Below are positions 45,058 through 53,997 of a DNA stretch of 64,000 bases, one piece after another. Where the stretch lies: assembly GCA_003170295.1 (NCBI GenBank), contig PNAJ01000063.1, positions 1 to 64,000 on the forward strand, in the 5' to 3' direction. The position numbers were made by a program, and so were the translations under genes. Below the pieces are notes generated by a model, which was not told where the DNA came from, did not search any database, and was given only the letters and a program-made list of their open reading frames with translations. The DNA comes from Bryobacterales bacterium (GTDB lineage Bacteria > Acidobacteriota > Terriglobia > Bryobacterales > Bryobacteraceae). Position 1 is the stretch's first letter. Each line of letters opens with the position of its first letter.

Positions 45058-46314
45058 ATGATCCACCGATTTTTTGGCAACTCGATAATTCTTGCAGCAC
45101 TTGTCTGCTTCCTCGGACGGCGCGCGGCTGCGCAGCAACTGACCTGGCAACAGGTGCAACAGAAGTTCGACGCGGCGAACCCCACGCTTCGCGCCGGTCA
45201 GCTCAACATCGACGAATCGAAAGCGAACGAAATTACGGCGTTTTTGCGGCCGAACCCCGATTTGACGCTCAGCTTGGATCAATTCGATCCCTTTACGACG
45301 AATCCCTACCGCCCGCTGACGAGTCTCCAACCGGGCATCGCGGCCAGCTATTTGTATGAGCGCCTGCACAAGCGCGATCTGCGCAAGGAGAGCGCTGTAA
45401 AGGCGACTGGCATCGCGGAATCGACGCAGCAGGATCTGCGGCGCACGCTGACGTACACGCTGCGAAACGCATTTGTGCAGACATTGCAGGCGAAGGCCGT
45501 CCTCGCGCTGGCAAAAGAGAATCTCGATTACTACGACAGACTGCTGGACGTAAATCGCATCCGCTTCAGAGCCGGCGACATCGCGGAGGTGGACATGGAC
45601 CGTCTGGAGAACCAGCGCATTCAATACCTGTCCGACATTCAGAACGCGACCGTGAGTCTTCGCACCGCGAAAATCATGCTGCTCCAGATGTTGAACGACC
45701 GGACGCCTGTCGATCAACTCGACATCACCGGCCCTTTCGACTTTACCGACAAAATTCAGCCCGTCGAAGATTTTCGGACCATCGCCCTTGCCACTCGCCC
45801 CGACCTGCGCGCCGCGGTCGAGGCAGTCGATAAAGCGCAGACCGATCACAAGCTCGCCGAAGCCAACGGGTCCACCGATCCCATCTTCGGCATCGACTTC
45901 GGCCGTCAGAATGGCGATCCGCTGTATGTCGGATTGAGTATGACGATTCCGGTGAAAATCTTCGACCGCAATCAGGGCGAGAAGTTGAGAACCCAGCTCG
46001 ATATCACCCGCAACGAACGGCTGCGCGATGCGGCGGAGGCGCAGGTATTCAGCGACGTCGATTCCGCCTACGTGACGCTGATGGGTACTCTCAACCTGCT
46101 GCTGCCTTACAAAGCCAGTTATCTGGCTCGCGCTCTGAAAATTCGCGACACAATCGCGTTTTCCTACCAGCATGGCGCGGCTTCTCTGCTCGATTTTTTG
46201 AACGCGCAAAGCGATTACCGGAGTATTCAACTGAATTATCTGAATCTGGTTGGTTCGTTCCTGAATGCCGCGAGCCAACTGAATCTCGCCTTGGGAAAAG
46301 AGGTCATTCAATGA
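45058..46314 (+). CDS. TolC-family outer-membrane efflux protein (CzcC-like)
   Basis: A 418-residue outer-membrane factor with a signal peptide (IIL..LVCFLGRRAAAQ). The TolC-type alternation of long amphipathic helices and strands is visible: LTWQQVQQKFDAANPTLRAG, an internal repeat around RFRAGDIAEVDMDRLENQRI and the later AFSYQHGAASLLDFLNAQSD. It provides the exit duct of the tripartite pump encoded by the next two genes. Its stop overlaps the adaptor start by 4 nt. The 156-nt region to the divergent kinase gene presumably holds both promoters; no clean -35/-10 was seen. Confidence 0.9.
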   Translation: MIHRFFGNSIILAALVCFLGRRAAAQQLTWQQVQQKFDAANPTLRAGQLNIDESKANEITAFLRPNPDLTLSLDQFDPFTTNPYRPLTSLQPGIAASYLYERLHKRDLRKESAVKATGIAESTQQDLRRTLTYTLRNAFVQTLQAKAVLALAKENLDYYDRLLDVNRIRFRAGDIAEVDMDRLENQRIQYLSDIQNATVSLRTAKIMLLQMLNDRTPVDQLDITGPFDFTDKIQPVEDFRTIALATRPDLRAAVEAVDKAQTDHKLAEANGSTDPIFGIDFGRQNGDPLYVGLSMTIPVKIFDRNQGEKLRTQLDITRNERLRDAAEAQVFSDVDSAYVTLMGTLNLLLPYKASYLARALKIRDTIAFSYQHGAASLLDFLNAQSDYRSIQLNYLNLVGSFLNAASQLNLALGKEVIQ

Positions 46315-47450
46315 GACGCGCGTTTTGGGAGGTTTCAGCAATGTGTCTAGTCCTCATGCTCGCCTCGTGTGGCAAAAAGGACGAGGCAGCCGATCCAAAA
46401 GCGGAGGCGCCTCCTCCCGCGAAAGTCGAGAAGGAAGGCGACGCGAACCTCGTCAAAGTCGATCATCCAGACCAGTTCCCTCTGGCCACCGCCGGTCAAC
46501 ACAGCGCGGCTCCCGAGTTAAGTGTGACCGGCGTTGTGAATCCCGATGTCTCGCGCACCGTTCCAGTGGTGTCTCTCGCCTCCGGCCGCGTGGTCGAAAT
46601 TCACGCCCGCATCGGCGACGAGGTCAAGAAGGGGCAACTCCTTCTCAAAATTCGAAGCTCCGATATTTCTTCAGCCTTCGCCGATTACCGCAAGGCAGTC
46701 GTCAATGAGCAACTCGCGAAAGTCCAGCTCGACCGCTCCAAAACACTTTTTGAAAAGGGAGCCATCGCCAAAAAGGATCTCGAAGTTGCGCAAACCGCCG
46801 AGGACAACGCTCTCGTCGATATCGAGACCACCTCGGAGCGGCTCAAGCTGCTCGGCAGCGACACCAGTCATCCCACCGGCATCGTCGATGTCTTCGCGCC
46901 GATTTCGGGCGTCATCATCGAACAGAACGTCACCGCGTCGGCGGGGGTCAAGACGCTCGACAATTCGCCGAATCTTTTCACGATCGCCGATCTCTCGACG
47001 GTCTGGATCGTCTGCGATGTGTTCGAAAACGACATGCCCAACGTGCGGATGGGCGAGTATGCCGACATCCATCTCACTGCTTATCCCAATCGCGTGCTCA
47101 GAGGCCGCATCAGCAATATCTTGCCGGTTCTCGATCCAGCGATTCGCACCGCCAAGGTTCGGTTGGAGGTTCCCAATCCAGGAATTTTGCGCGTCGGCAT
47201 GTTCGTCACCGCGACGTTCCATGGCCAATCGCAGGAAACGCGCGCCACTGTTCCCGCGACCGCCGTGCTTCATCTTCACGATCGCGATTGGGTGTACGTG
47301 CCCGCCGATAACGGGCAATTTCGCAGGCTCGAAGTAGTGGGTGGCATCTCCTTGCCGGGCAACCTCCAGGAAATCGTTTCGGGGTTGAAACCCGGCGATC
47401 GCGTGGTTACGAATGCGCTGGTTCTCCAGAATACGGTGGAGCAGCAGTAG
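46311..47450 (+). CDS. RND efflux periplasmic adaptor lipoprotein (CzcB-like)
   Basis: A 379-residue membrane-fusion protein. A lipobox LASC at 17-20 marks C20 for lipidation, followed by a charged linker. The lipoyl half-motifs flank a helical hairpin: VVSLASGRVVEIHARIGDEV with KKGQLLLKI, and later GIVDVFAPISGVIIEQNVTA. The beta-barrel part contains ADLSTVWIVCDVFENDMPNV. Its stop is directly followed by the permease ATG. Together with the outer-membrane factor this is a CzcCBA-type order. Confidence 0.92.
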   Translation: MRRAFWEVSAMCLVLMLASCGKKDEAADPKAEAPPPAKVEKEGDANLVKVDHPDQFPLATAGQHSAAPELSVTGVVNPDVSRTVPVVSLASGRVVEIHARIGDEVKKGQLLLKIRSSDISSAFADYRKAVVNEQLAKVQLDRSKTLFEKGAIAKKDLEVAQTAEDNALVDIETTSERLKLLGSDTSHPTGIVDVFAPISGVIIEQNVTASAGVKTLDNSPNLFTIADLSTVWIVCDVFENDMPNVRMGEYADIHLTAYPNRVLRGRISNILPVLDPAIRTAKVRLEVPNPGILRVGMFVTATFHGQSQETRATVPATAVLHLHDRDWVYVPADNGQFRRLEVVGGISLPGNLQEIVSGLKPGDRVVTNALVLQNTVEQQ

Positions 47451-50400
47451 ATGATCAACGCGCTGGTCGACTTCGCGCTCAACAACCGCGTTCTCATCCT
47501 CGCGATGGCGGTGCTGCTGTTCATCTGGGGCATCATTTCGTTCCGGAACCTTCCGGTGGAAGCGTATCCCGACGTCGCCAACAACTATGTGCAGGTGATC
47601 ACGCAGTGGCCGGGCCGCGCGGCGGAAGAAGTGGAGCAGCAGGTCACCGTGCCGCTCGAGATCGTCATGAACGGCATTCCGCACCTCGCTTCCCTCCGGT
47701 CCACCTCCCTGTTTGGCTTGTCCAGCGTAACCATGGTCTTCGACGACGAATCGGAGAACGATTGGAATCGCGCAAAAGTGCTGGAACGCCTTGCGCAAGT
47801 CACTCTGCCAGCGGGCGTGCAGCCGCAGATGGGAACGGACTGGAGTCCCGTCGGCCAGATCTATTTCTACACGCTGCACAGCTCCAATCCGAAATACGAC
47901 GTGATGGATTTGAAGTCGCTCCAGGACTGGTTTATTGAAAAGCAATTTAAATCGGTGCCGAATGTGGTCGACGTCTCCAGCCTGGGCGGCATCACGCGGG
48001 AATATCAGGTTCGCCTGGATCCGAATAAGCTGATCGCGTATGGCCTGACCCTGGCGCAGGTCGAACAATCGCTCACCAACAATAACGTCAATGCCGGCGG
48101 CAGCTTTATCGAAGCGGGATTGCAGCAGGTCAACGTTCGCGCCGTCGGCTTGGTGAAGACCGTGAAAGACATCCAGGAGACCGTCATCGCGACGAAGAAC
48201 GGCACTCCGATTCGCGTCAAAGACGTCGCCGTCGTCGCGCAGGGCCCGAAAATCCGGCTTGGCAGGAACGGTAAAGCGATTCACAAACGGGACGGCCACA
48301 TCCTCGACAATGACGACGTTATTGAAGGAATCGTCCTGCTGAAGAAGGGCGCCGAAGGCGATTCCACATTGGTCGCAATTCACGCCAAAGTGCAGGAGTT
48401 GAACGATCGCCTGCTGCCCCCGGGCGTGAAAATCGTACCGTTCCTCGATCGCAGCGATCTGGTGCATTTGACCACGCACACCGTGATGCACAACCTCACC
48501 GAGGGGATCATCCTGGTTGCGGTGGTGTTGTTCGTCTTCCTCGGCAACGTACGCGGAGCCTTCATCGTCTCGCTCACCATCCCCTTTGCGCTGCTGTTCG
48601 CCGCGACTTGTCTCAATTTGAAAGGCATTCCGGCGAATCTGCTCTCGCTCGGGGCTCTCGATTTTGGCATGGTGGTGGAAGGCGCGGTGGTGATGGTGGA
48701 GAATATCATTCGCCATCTCGGCAAGCGCGCCGCTGCGGGAAAGCCGCCCCGCCAGCAGATTTCCGAGGCGGCGCATGAGGTCCAACGTCCGGTTTTTTAT
48801 TCCATCGGAATCATCATCACCGCCTACATCCCCATCTTCACTCTCCAACGCGTCGAAGGACGCCTTTTTAAGCCGATGGCGTGGACCGTGGCGTTCGCGC
48901 TGGCGGGCGGGTTGCTCTTTTCCATGCTGCTTGCGCCCGTGCTCGCGAGCTTCCTCTATCCCAAGGGCACCAAAGAGTGGCATAACCCTCTGATGTCGGT
49001 GATCACTCGTTTTTATACTTACAGTCTCGGCTTGGCGATTCGCTGGCGCTACGTCACCGTGGGCCTGGGACTGCTCTGTCTGGCCGGTACTCTCTGGCTT
49101 GCCAGCCACGTCGGCAGCGAATTCCTTCCGCATCTGGATGAGGGCGCCGTGTGGGTCCGGGGAACGCTCGCGCCCAGCACGGGACCAACCGAAGGGATGC
49201 GTCTGGCAGATCAGGTCCGCGTCATCCTGGCGGCGTTTCCTGAAGTGACGAAATCAACCAGCCAGGTAGGCCGGCCCGACGACGGCACCGATACCACGGG
49301 CTTCTCTAATACCGAATACTTCGTGGACTTGAAGCCCAGGGAAGAGTGGCGTCCCGTGTTTCATCAGGACAAAGAGACTCTCATCAGCGCGATGAGCCGC
49401 GAGCTCGACAAAATCCCCGGCGTGATCTGGAATTTCTCGCAACCGATCGCCGACAACATGGAGGAGGCCGTCAGCGGCGTGAAGGGTGAGCTCGCGATCA
49501 AAATCTACGGCGACGAGCTGAAGGTTCTGGAGGAGCGAGGCGACAAGATCGTCGACGTCATGCGAACGATTCCGGGGGTGCAGGATGTGGGCTTGTTCCG
49601 CGTGCTCGGACAGCCAAATTTGAACCTGGTCGTCGACCGCGCCAAAGCCGCGCGCTTCCAGATTAACGTCGCCGATGTGCAGGACGCCGTTCAAACAGCG
49701 GTCGGCGGCAACGCAGTGGGACAGGTGTTGCAGGGCGACCAGCGATACGACCTGGTGATCCGCTATCTTGCTCCTTATCGCGACACCAAAGAAGCCATTC
49801 AAAATATCCGCCTGGTCGCTCCGTCGGGCGAGCGGGTCGCGCTCGCGCAGCTTTGCAAAGTCGACGTCGCCGACGGCGCGTCTCAAATCTATCGTGAAGG
49901 CAGTTCCCGTTATGTGGCCATCAAGTACCGCGTTCGCGGCCGCGATTTGGGTGGCGCGGTGGAGCAGGCGATCAAGACGGTGGAGCGGGACGTCAAACTG
50001 CCGGTCGGCTACAGCCTTACTTGGGCCGGCGAATACGAGAGCGCGCAGCGCGCCCAGCGCCGTCTCGCGATCATTATTCCGCTGACCCTCCTATTGATCT
50101 TTTTCATCCTGTACCTGATGTTTGCTTCCATGAAGTGGTCGCTGCTGGTGCTCGCTAACGTGGCCATGGCCCCGGTCGGCGGAGTGATCGCGCTCTATCT
50201 TTCCGGAGTGAATTTCAGCGTGTCCTCAGGCGTCGGATTCCTGGCGCTATTCGGAGTGTCGGTTCAGACCGGCGTAATCATGGTGGAGTACATAAACCAG
50301 TTGCGCGCGCGCGGACTCACGCCGCTCGATGCGGCTCAAAAGGGCGCAATCGAACGTCTTCGCCCCATCCTGATGACCATGCTGGTGGCGTCGCTGGGCC

Positions 50401-50588
50401 TGCTGCCGGCGGCCACCTCGCACGGAATCGGCTCCGATTCGCAGCGTCCCTTCGCGATCGTAATCGTCGGCGGCCTGATGGGCGCATTGGTAATGAGCGT
50501 TTATCTCCTACCCGCCCTCTATGTATGGATCGCCGGGGAGCACGACAAACTCCCGATGGCCGAAGCAAGCACGGTGGAAACGGACTGA
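47451..50588 (+). CDS. Heavy-metal-type RND efflux permease (CzcA-like)
   Basis: A 1045-residue inner-membrane RND transporter. It starts MINALVDFALNNRVLILAMA with the PVEAYPDVANNYVQV porter motif, and its twelve-helix layout is split by two large periplasmic loops. The charged motif of helix 4 reads LGALDFGMVVEGAVVMVEN; CzcA/CusA-type heavy-metal pumps usually have DFGxxVDGAVVxxEN, so the second Asp is Glu here. This conservative change keeps the acidic relay. It exports divalent or monovalent metals or another small cation. Regulation by the adjacent two-component pair is inferred from position only. Confidence 0.92.
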   Translation: MINALVDFALNNRVLILAMAVLLFIWGIISFRNLPVEAYPDVANNYVQVITQWPGRAAEEVEQQVTVPLEIVMNGIPHLASLRSTSLFGLSSVTMVFDDESENDWNRAKVLERLAQVTLPAGVQPQMGTDWSPVGQIYFYTLHSSNPKYDVMDLKSLQDWFIEKQFKSVPNVVDVSSLGGITREYQVRLDPNKLIAYGLTLAQVEQSLTNNNVNAGGSFIEAGLQQVNVRAVGLVKTVKDIQETVIATKNGTPIRVKDVAVVAQGPKIRLGRNGKAIHKRDGHILDNDDVIEGIVLLKKGAEGDSTLVAIHAKVQELNDRLLPPGVKIVPFLDRSDLVHLTTHTVMHNLTEGIILVAVVLFVFLGNVRGAFIVSLTIPFALLFAATCLNLKGIPANLLSLGALDFGMVVEGAVVMVENIIRHLGKRAAAGKPPRQQISEAAHEVQRPVFYSIGIIITAYIPIFTLQRVEGRLFKPMAWTVAFALAGGLLFSMLLAPVLASFLYPKGTKEWHNPLMSVITRFYTYSLGLAIRWRYVTVGLGLLCLAGTLWLASHVGSEFLPHLDEGAVWVRGTLAPSTGPTEGMRLADQVRVILAAFPEVTKSTSQVGRPDDGTDTTGFSNTEYFVDLKPREEWRPVFHQDKETLISAMSRELDKIPGVIWNFSQPIADNMEEAVSGVKGELAIKIYGDELKVLEERGDKIVDVMRTIPGVQDVGLFRVLGQPNLNLVVDRAKAARFQINVADVQDAVQTAVGGNAVGQVLQGDQRYDLVIRYLAPYRDTKEAIQNIRLVAPSGERVALAQLCKVDVADGASQIYREGSSRYVAIKYRVRGRDLGGAVEQAIKTVERDVKLPVGYSLTWAGEYESAQRAQRRLAIIIPLTLLLIFFILYLMFASMKWSLLVLANVAMAPVGGVIALYLSGVNFSVSSGVGFLALFGVSVQTGVIMVEYINQLRARGLTPLDAAQKGAIERLRPILMTMLVASLGLLPAATSHGIGSDSQRPFAIVIVGGLMGALVMSVYLLPALYVWIAGEHDKLPMAEASTVETD

Positions 50589-50654
50589 GCCATAGGGAGC
50601 GGAGGGTGCTGCTGGGCAGGCTGTGCCCTGCCGCTGTGGCGCGTCGTCCCCGCT

Positions 50655-50674
50655 GTGCCGCGTCGACACTCGTG
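50655..50674 (-). repeat. 20-nt dispersed repeat, copy A
   Basis: The minus strand carries CACGAGTGTCGACGCGGCAC, an exact match to 55892-55911 on the plus strand. It lies in the 99-nt gap between the CzcA gene and the DUF3738 pseudogene. Confidence 0.75.
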
Positions 50675-50687
50675 CCGCCGTCCCACA

Positions 50688-51399
50688 ATGGTCAAATTCC
50701 TCCCGATAATGCTGCTCGCGTTCGCGCATGCTCAACCGTCATTCGAAGTAGCCTCCGTCAAACCGATTCCGCCCGGCCCTAAAAACGATCAAAGCCCCTT
50801 CGCCGAAAAAATCGACGCGCACCCCGGCAGCGTCAGCATGAGGAACGTCCGCATCCGCACCTGCATCAAGTGGGCCTACGATCTGAAAAACTACGAGATC
50901 TCCGGCGTCGACCCGCTGGCCCCCGAGCATTACAACATCATGGCGAAGGCCGAAGAAGGTACGCCCGTTTCCGAGTCTCCGCGTCATGATGCAGAACCTG
51001 CTGGCGAGCCGGTTCAAGCTGACCCTTCACCGCGAAACCAAGCAAGTGCAAGCCTATGAGTTGACGGTTGCCAGGAGCGGATCGAAACTTCACACTTCGA
51101 GTCCGGATGGGCAAGCCGAGTTCGGCGGAGAAGGCAACGTCGGCTATTTCAAGCAGACAACCGTGGCCGAGTTTGCCGACTTCCTGTCGTTCCCCTTGTT
51201 CGCGCCCGTCCTCGATAAGACGGATTTGAAGGGACGATTCGACTTTAGTCTCGATCCTTCCGATCCCCCCAGCCACGATGCGCGCGAGGGGTTCATGGCC
51301 GCCGTAGAGAAACAATTGGGACTGAAGTTCCAGCCGGTAAAGACATCCATTCAGATCCTGACGGTCGACCACATCGAGAAGATCCCGGCCGAAAACTAA
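50688..51399 (+). pseudogene. DUF3738/TIGR03435 secreted protein, frameshifted
   Basis: ATG 50688 gives a signal peptide (MVKFLPIMLLAFAHA) and the family opening PSFEVASVKPIPPGPKNDQS, running to ISGVDPLAPEHYNIMAKAEE. Around 50965-50977 the reading frame shifts: the expected LRVMMQNLLASRFKLTLHRE is found in the next frame and continues cleanly to the stop at 51399 (LDKTDLKGRFDFSLDPSDPP, LKFQPVKTSIQILTVDHIEK). A one-base insertion or two-base deletion explains it. Both halves together make an otherwise complete family member of about 237 residues. Confidence 0.82.
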
Positions 51400-51403
51400 A
51401 AGT

Positions 51404-51444
51404 GTGGGGCAGGCTGGTAGCCTGCGGCCGATTGGCAATCGGCC
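51404..51444 (+). repeat. Double-hairpin palindromic element, copy 4
   Basis: GTGGGG followed by stem 1 (GCAGGCT / AGCCTGC, loop GGT) and abutting stem 2 (GGCCGATT / AATCGGCC, loop GGC), all perfect. It occupies the 75-nt gap between the DUF3738 pseudogene and the sugar isomerase-like gene. Confidence 0.85.
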
Positions 51445-51474
51445 TCTTCTGTTCTGCGCTACCATCGATCTCAA

Positions 51475-52317
51475 ATGGACACTCTCAGTCGACGCTCCTT
51501 ATTCGGCCTGGCCGCCGCGGCGCCCTTTGCCTTCGGCGCCAAGAAGATTCCAATCGGTCTCGAACTCTACTCCGTCCGCAATGAGCTCAAACAGGACCTG
51601 CCGGGCACCGTTCGCGCCGTGGCTAAAATGGGCTACGAAGTGGTCGAGTTCTTCTCGCCCTACTACGCCTGGACCACGGAGCAGACCAAGGATATTCGCA
51701 AACTCCTGGACGATCTGGGTATAAAATGCCTCTCCACGCACAACGACGCGAAAAATTTTCTGCCGGAGAATCTTGCGAAAACGGCCGACCTGAATCTGAT
51801 CCTCGGCGCGAAATATCCCGTGATGGCGAGCGCGGGACGCCCGCAAGGAGTCGCTGGCTGGACCACTGTCGCGGAAACGCTCAATCGCGCCGCCGATTCC
51901 TGGAAATCCATCGGACTGCGGCCGGGCTATCACAATCATCAGACCGAGTTCATGGCCGGCACGCTCGACAACGACCGCGAGCGCCCTATTGATGTGATCG
52001 CCGCGAACACTCACAAGGACGTGATGCTCCAGTTCGACGTCGGCACATGCGTCGACGCCGGGTCGGATCCGGTCGCGTGGATCGACAAGAATCCCGGCCG
52101 CATCCGCTCCATGCACTGCAAGGACTGGGCGGCAGGCCCAGACAAAGGATACAAGGTCTTGTTCGGCGAAGGCGACGTGCAGTGGAAGAGAATTTTCGAA
52201 GCCGCTGAGAAGACCGGCGGCATCGAATACTACCTGATCGAGCAGGAAGGCAGCGCGCTCCCGCCCATGAAAACCGCGGAGAAGTGTCTCGCGAATTTCC
52301 GAAAGCTGCACGTATGA
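51475..52317 (+). CDS. Tat-exported sugar phosphate isomerase/epimerase-like TIM barrel
   Basis: A 280-residue xylose-isomerase-like TIM barrel with a twin-Arg leader (LSRRSLFGLAAAAPFAFGA). Family landmarks are IPIGLELYSVRNELKQDLPG, MGYEVVEFFSPYY, RPGYHNHQTEF, VMLQFDVGTCVDAG and RIRSMHCKDW; His and Asp/Glu residues in YHNHQTEF and MHCKDW fit the metal site. Such exported AP-endonuclease-2-fold proteins are common in Planctomycetes and Acidobacteria; substrates are thought to be sugars or inositols. The stop overlaps the next start by 4 nt. Confidence 0.88.
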   Translation: MDTLSRRSLFGLAAAAPFAFGAKKIPIGLELYSVRNELKQDLPGTVRAVAKMGYEVVEFFSPYYAWTTEQTKDIRKLLDDLGIKCLSTHNDAKNFLPENLAKTADLNLILGAKYPVMASAGRPQGVAGWTTVAETLNRAADSWKSIGLRPGYHNHQTEFMAGTLDNDRERPIDVIAANTHKDVMLQFDVGTCVDAGSDPVAWIDKNPGRIRSMHCKDWAAGPDKGYKVLFGEGDVQWKRIFEAAEKTGGIEYYLIEQEGSALPPMKTAEKCLANFRKLHV

Positions 52318-53246
52318 TTCCCGCGCTGCTCTTTCTGGCCTTGGCCGCGGATTATCCTCAAGCCACGATCTCCAACGGCGCCGTCACGGCGAAAATCATG
52401 CTACCCGATGCCGAAAAAGGCTCGTATCGCGGCACGCGCTTCGATTGGTCCGGCATCATTTCGAGCCTCACCTACAAGGATCACGAATACTTCGGCCAGT
52501 GGTATCCGAAGCATGATCCGAAGATCCATGACGCCATCACCGGTCCCGTTGAGGAATTCCTCTCGAACGACGCCGGTCTAGGCTACGCCGAAGCGAAGCC
52601 CGGAGAAGTGTTCATCCGCATTGGCGTGGGCGCAGTCCGCAAGCCCGACGAGAAGGCCTACCGCCGATTCGAAACCTATGAAATCGTTGACCCAGGCGAT
52701 CGCACGCTCCATCACGGAAAAGATTGGATCGAGTTCGGCCATAAGATATACGCCGCCGGCTACGGCTACGAGTATCGCAAAAGGATTCGTCTCGAAAGAT
52801 CCGGTTTTACCATCGAGCATGTCCTGAAAAACACCGGAACCAAAACGATTGACACGGTGGTCTACAACCACAATTTCTTCGTGATCGATAACGAAGTAGT
52901 AGGCCCCGATATGGCGATCCGTTTCGCGTGGACCCCGATACCCGATAAACCTTTTCAGAACGGGGGCGAGATTTTAGGCCAGGAAGTGCGTTATACGAAG
53001 GAATTGAAGGCGGGTGAGACGGTTTCCGCGGATTTGAGCGGTTTTGGCGCCTATGACGTTCGCATCGAGAATCGAAAAGCCCTTGCAGGTGTTAGGATTA
53101 CGGGCGATCAGCCGCTTTCGAAGCTGTACTTCTGGTCGATCCGCACGGTGGCTTGCCCGGAACCATACGTACATCTCGTAATTGCGCCAATAAGCACGAT
53201 TAAGTGGCAAATAAGATACGTTGTGTACACGATTAAGGGCGATTAA
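52314..53246 (+). CDS. Secreted beta-sandwich protein (galactose mutarotase-like)
   Basis: A 310-residue protein; ATG 52314 gives a short leader (MIPALLFLALAADYP) and overlaps the upstream stop by ATGA. The rest is beta-rich (ISNGAVTAKIMLPDAEKGSY, RGTRFDWSGIISSLTYKDHE, YEYRKRIRLERSGFTIEHVL, TVVYNHNFFVIDNEVV). The repeated strands with a central His-Asn-Phe suggest a galactose-mutarotase/aldose-epimerase-like supersandwich. This is fold-level inference; I do not recognise a named family. Coupling to the isomerase-like gene suggests carbohydrate handling. Confidence 0.65.
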   Translation: MIPALLFLALAADYPQATISNGAVTAKIMLPDAEKGSYRGTRFDWSGIISSLTYKDHEYFGQWYPKHDPKIHDAITGPVEEFLSNDAGLGYAEAKPGEVFIRIGVGAVRKPDEKAYRRFETYEIVDPGDRTLHHGKDWIEFGHKIYAAGYGYEYRKRIRLERSGFTIEHVLKNTGTKTIDTVVYNHNFFVIDNEVVGPDMAIRFAWTPIPDKPFQNGGEILGQEVRYTKELKAGETVSADLSGFGAYDVRIENRKALAGVRITGDQPLSKLYFWSIRTVACPEPYVHLVIAPISTIKWQIRYVVYTIKGD

Positions 53247-53301
53247 GGTCGGTTAAGAGAGTACTCTAAAGCTTTTGGTACCCCCCGACGATCTCCTGTG
53301 C

Positions 53302-53976
53302 ATGACGCGTATACGTTCTTTTGCGGCTTGGACAGTTCTGGCATCCGCGACGGCTTTCGCGGCCTCGCGGGCCGAGACAACGACCTACGTCGACGGCAAT
53401 CTCACCGGCGTTGCTCCCAACACCGGCGGGACGCTGCTGTTTGCAGACGATAAATCGATGGTTTTCCGCACCGGTCTGGCTACAGTGACCGTCGCTTATT
53501 CGGCGATCACGCGCTCGGAGCTGGGTGCGACGCGGGAGACTTCTCACGGCGCTGCGTTCTATAAAGTTTGGGCGCGCCACAAGAAGACCGAGACGCAGTT
53601 TTTAACCGTCGAGTTCAAGAGCGAAGAGGGCGAGGCGAAGACCATGACGCTCGAACTGGCACAGGGTTCGGCGCCGAGTGTACTCGCAACGATTCAGGAT
53701 CATACTGGAACGACGGCGGTTGCAACGGCGAAGTCTGAGCCTGCGCCCGCGGTTGCAACGGCACAGCCTGGACCAGTGGACGCACCGGCTCCGAGAATCG
53801 TCATGAGTCCCGCACCTGCCCCGGCAGTGGCGAAGAACAACCCCAAGGATGCGGGTGAGAGAGCGTCGCCTGCCACCAAGCCCGGCAGCGACTGGTGGGG
53901 CGACAATATCTGGAAGACGCCCCGCAACGCCGAGACGTGGGGCAAGCCCGCGGGAACGTCCGCTCCGCAGGAATAA
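53302..53976 (+). CDS. Secreted hypothetical protein with Pro/Ala-rich tail
   Basis: A 224-residue protein from ATG 53302 with signal peptide MTRIRSFAAWTVLASATAFA. The first mature 110 residues form a beta-rich domain (TTYVDGNLTGVAPNTGGTLL, FADDKSMVFRTGLATVTVAY). The C-terminal half is low complexity, rich in Ala, Pro, Val and Thr (VATAKSEPAPAVATAQPGPV), and ends in WWGDNIWKTPRNAETWGKPA. No known family is recognised. It is the gene just upstream of the DUF4159 locus (21-nt gap) and could be its first member. Confidence 0.65.
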   Translation: MTRIRSFAAWTVLASATAFAASRAETTTYVDGNLTGVAPNTGGTLLFADDKSMVFRTGLATVTVAYSAITRSELGATRETSHGAAFYKVWARHKKTETQFLTVEFKSEEGEAKTMTLELAQGSAPSVLATIQDHTGTTAVATAKSEPAPAVATAQPGPVDAPAPRIVMSPAPAPAVAKNNPKDAGERASPATKPGSDWWGDNIWKTPRNAETWGKPAGTSAPQE

Positions 53977-53997
53977 TCAATCGAGTAAGCTGTATGA

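Noticed and set aside
46671..49133. 820-residue open frame antisense to the CzcB/CzcA genes
   Set aside because: It is a GC-rich shadow of a well-identified operon, with Arg/His/Asp-rich composition and no recognisable domain.
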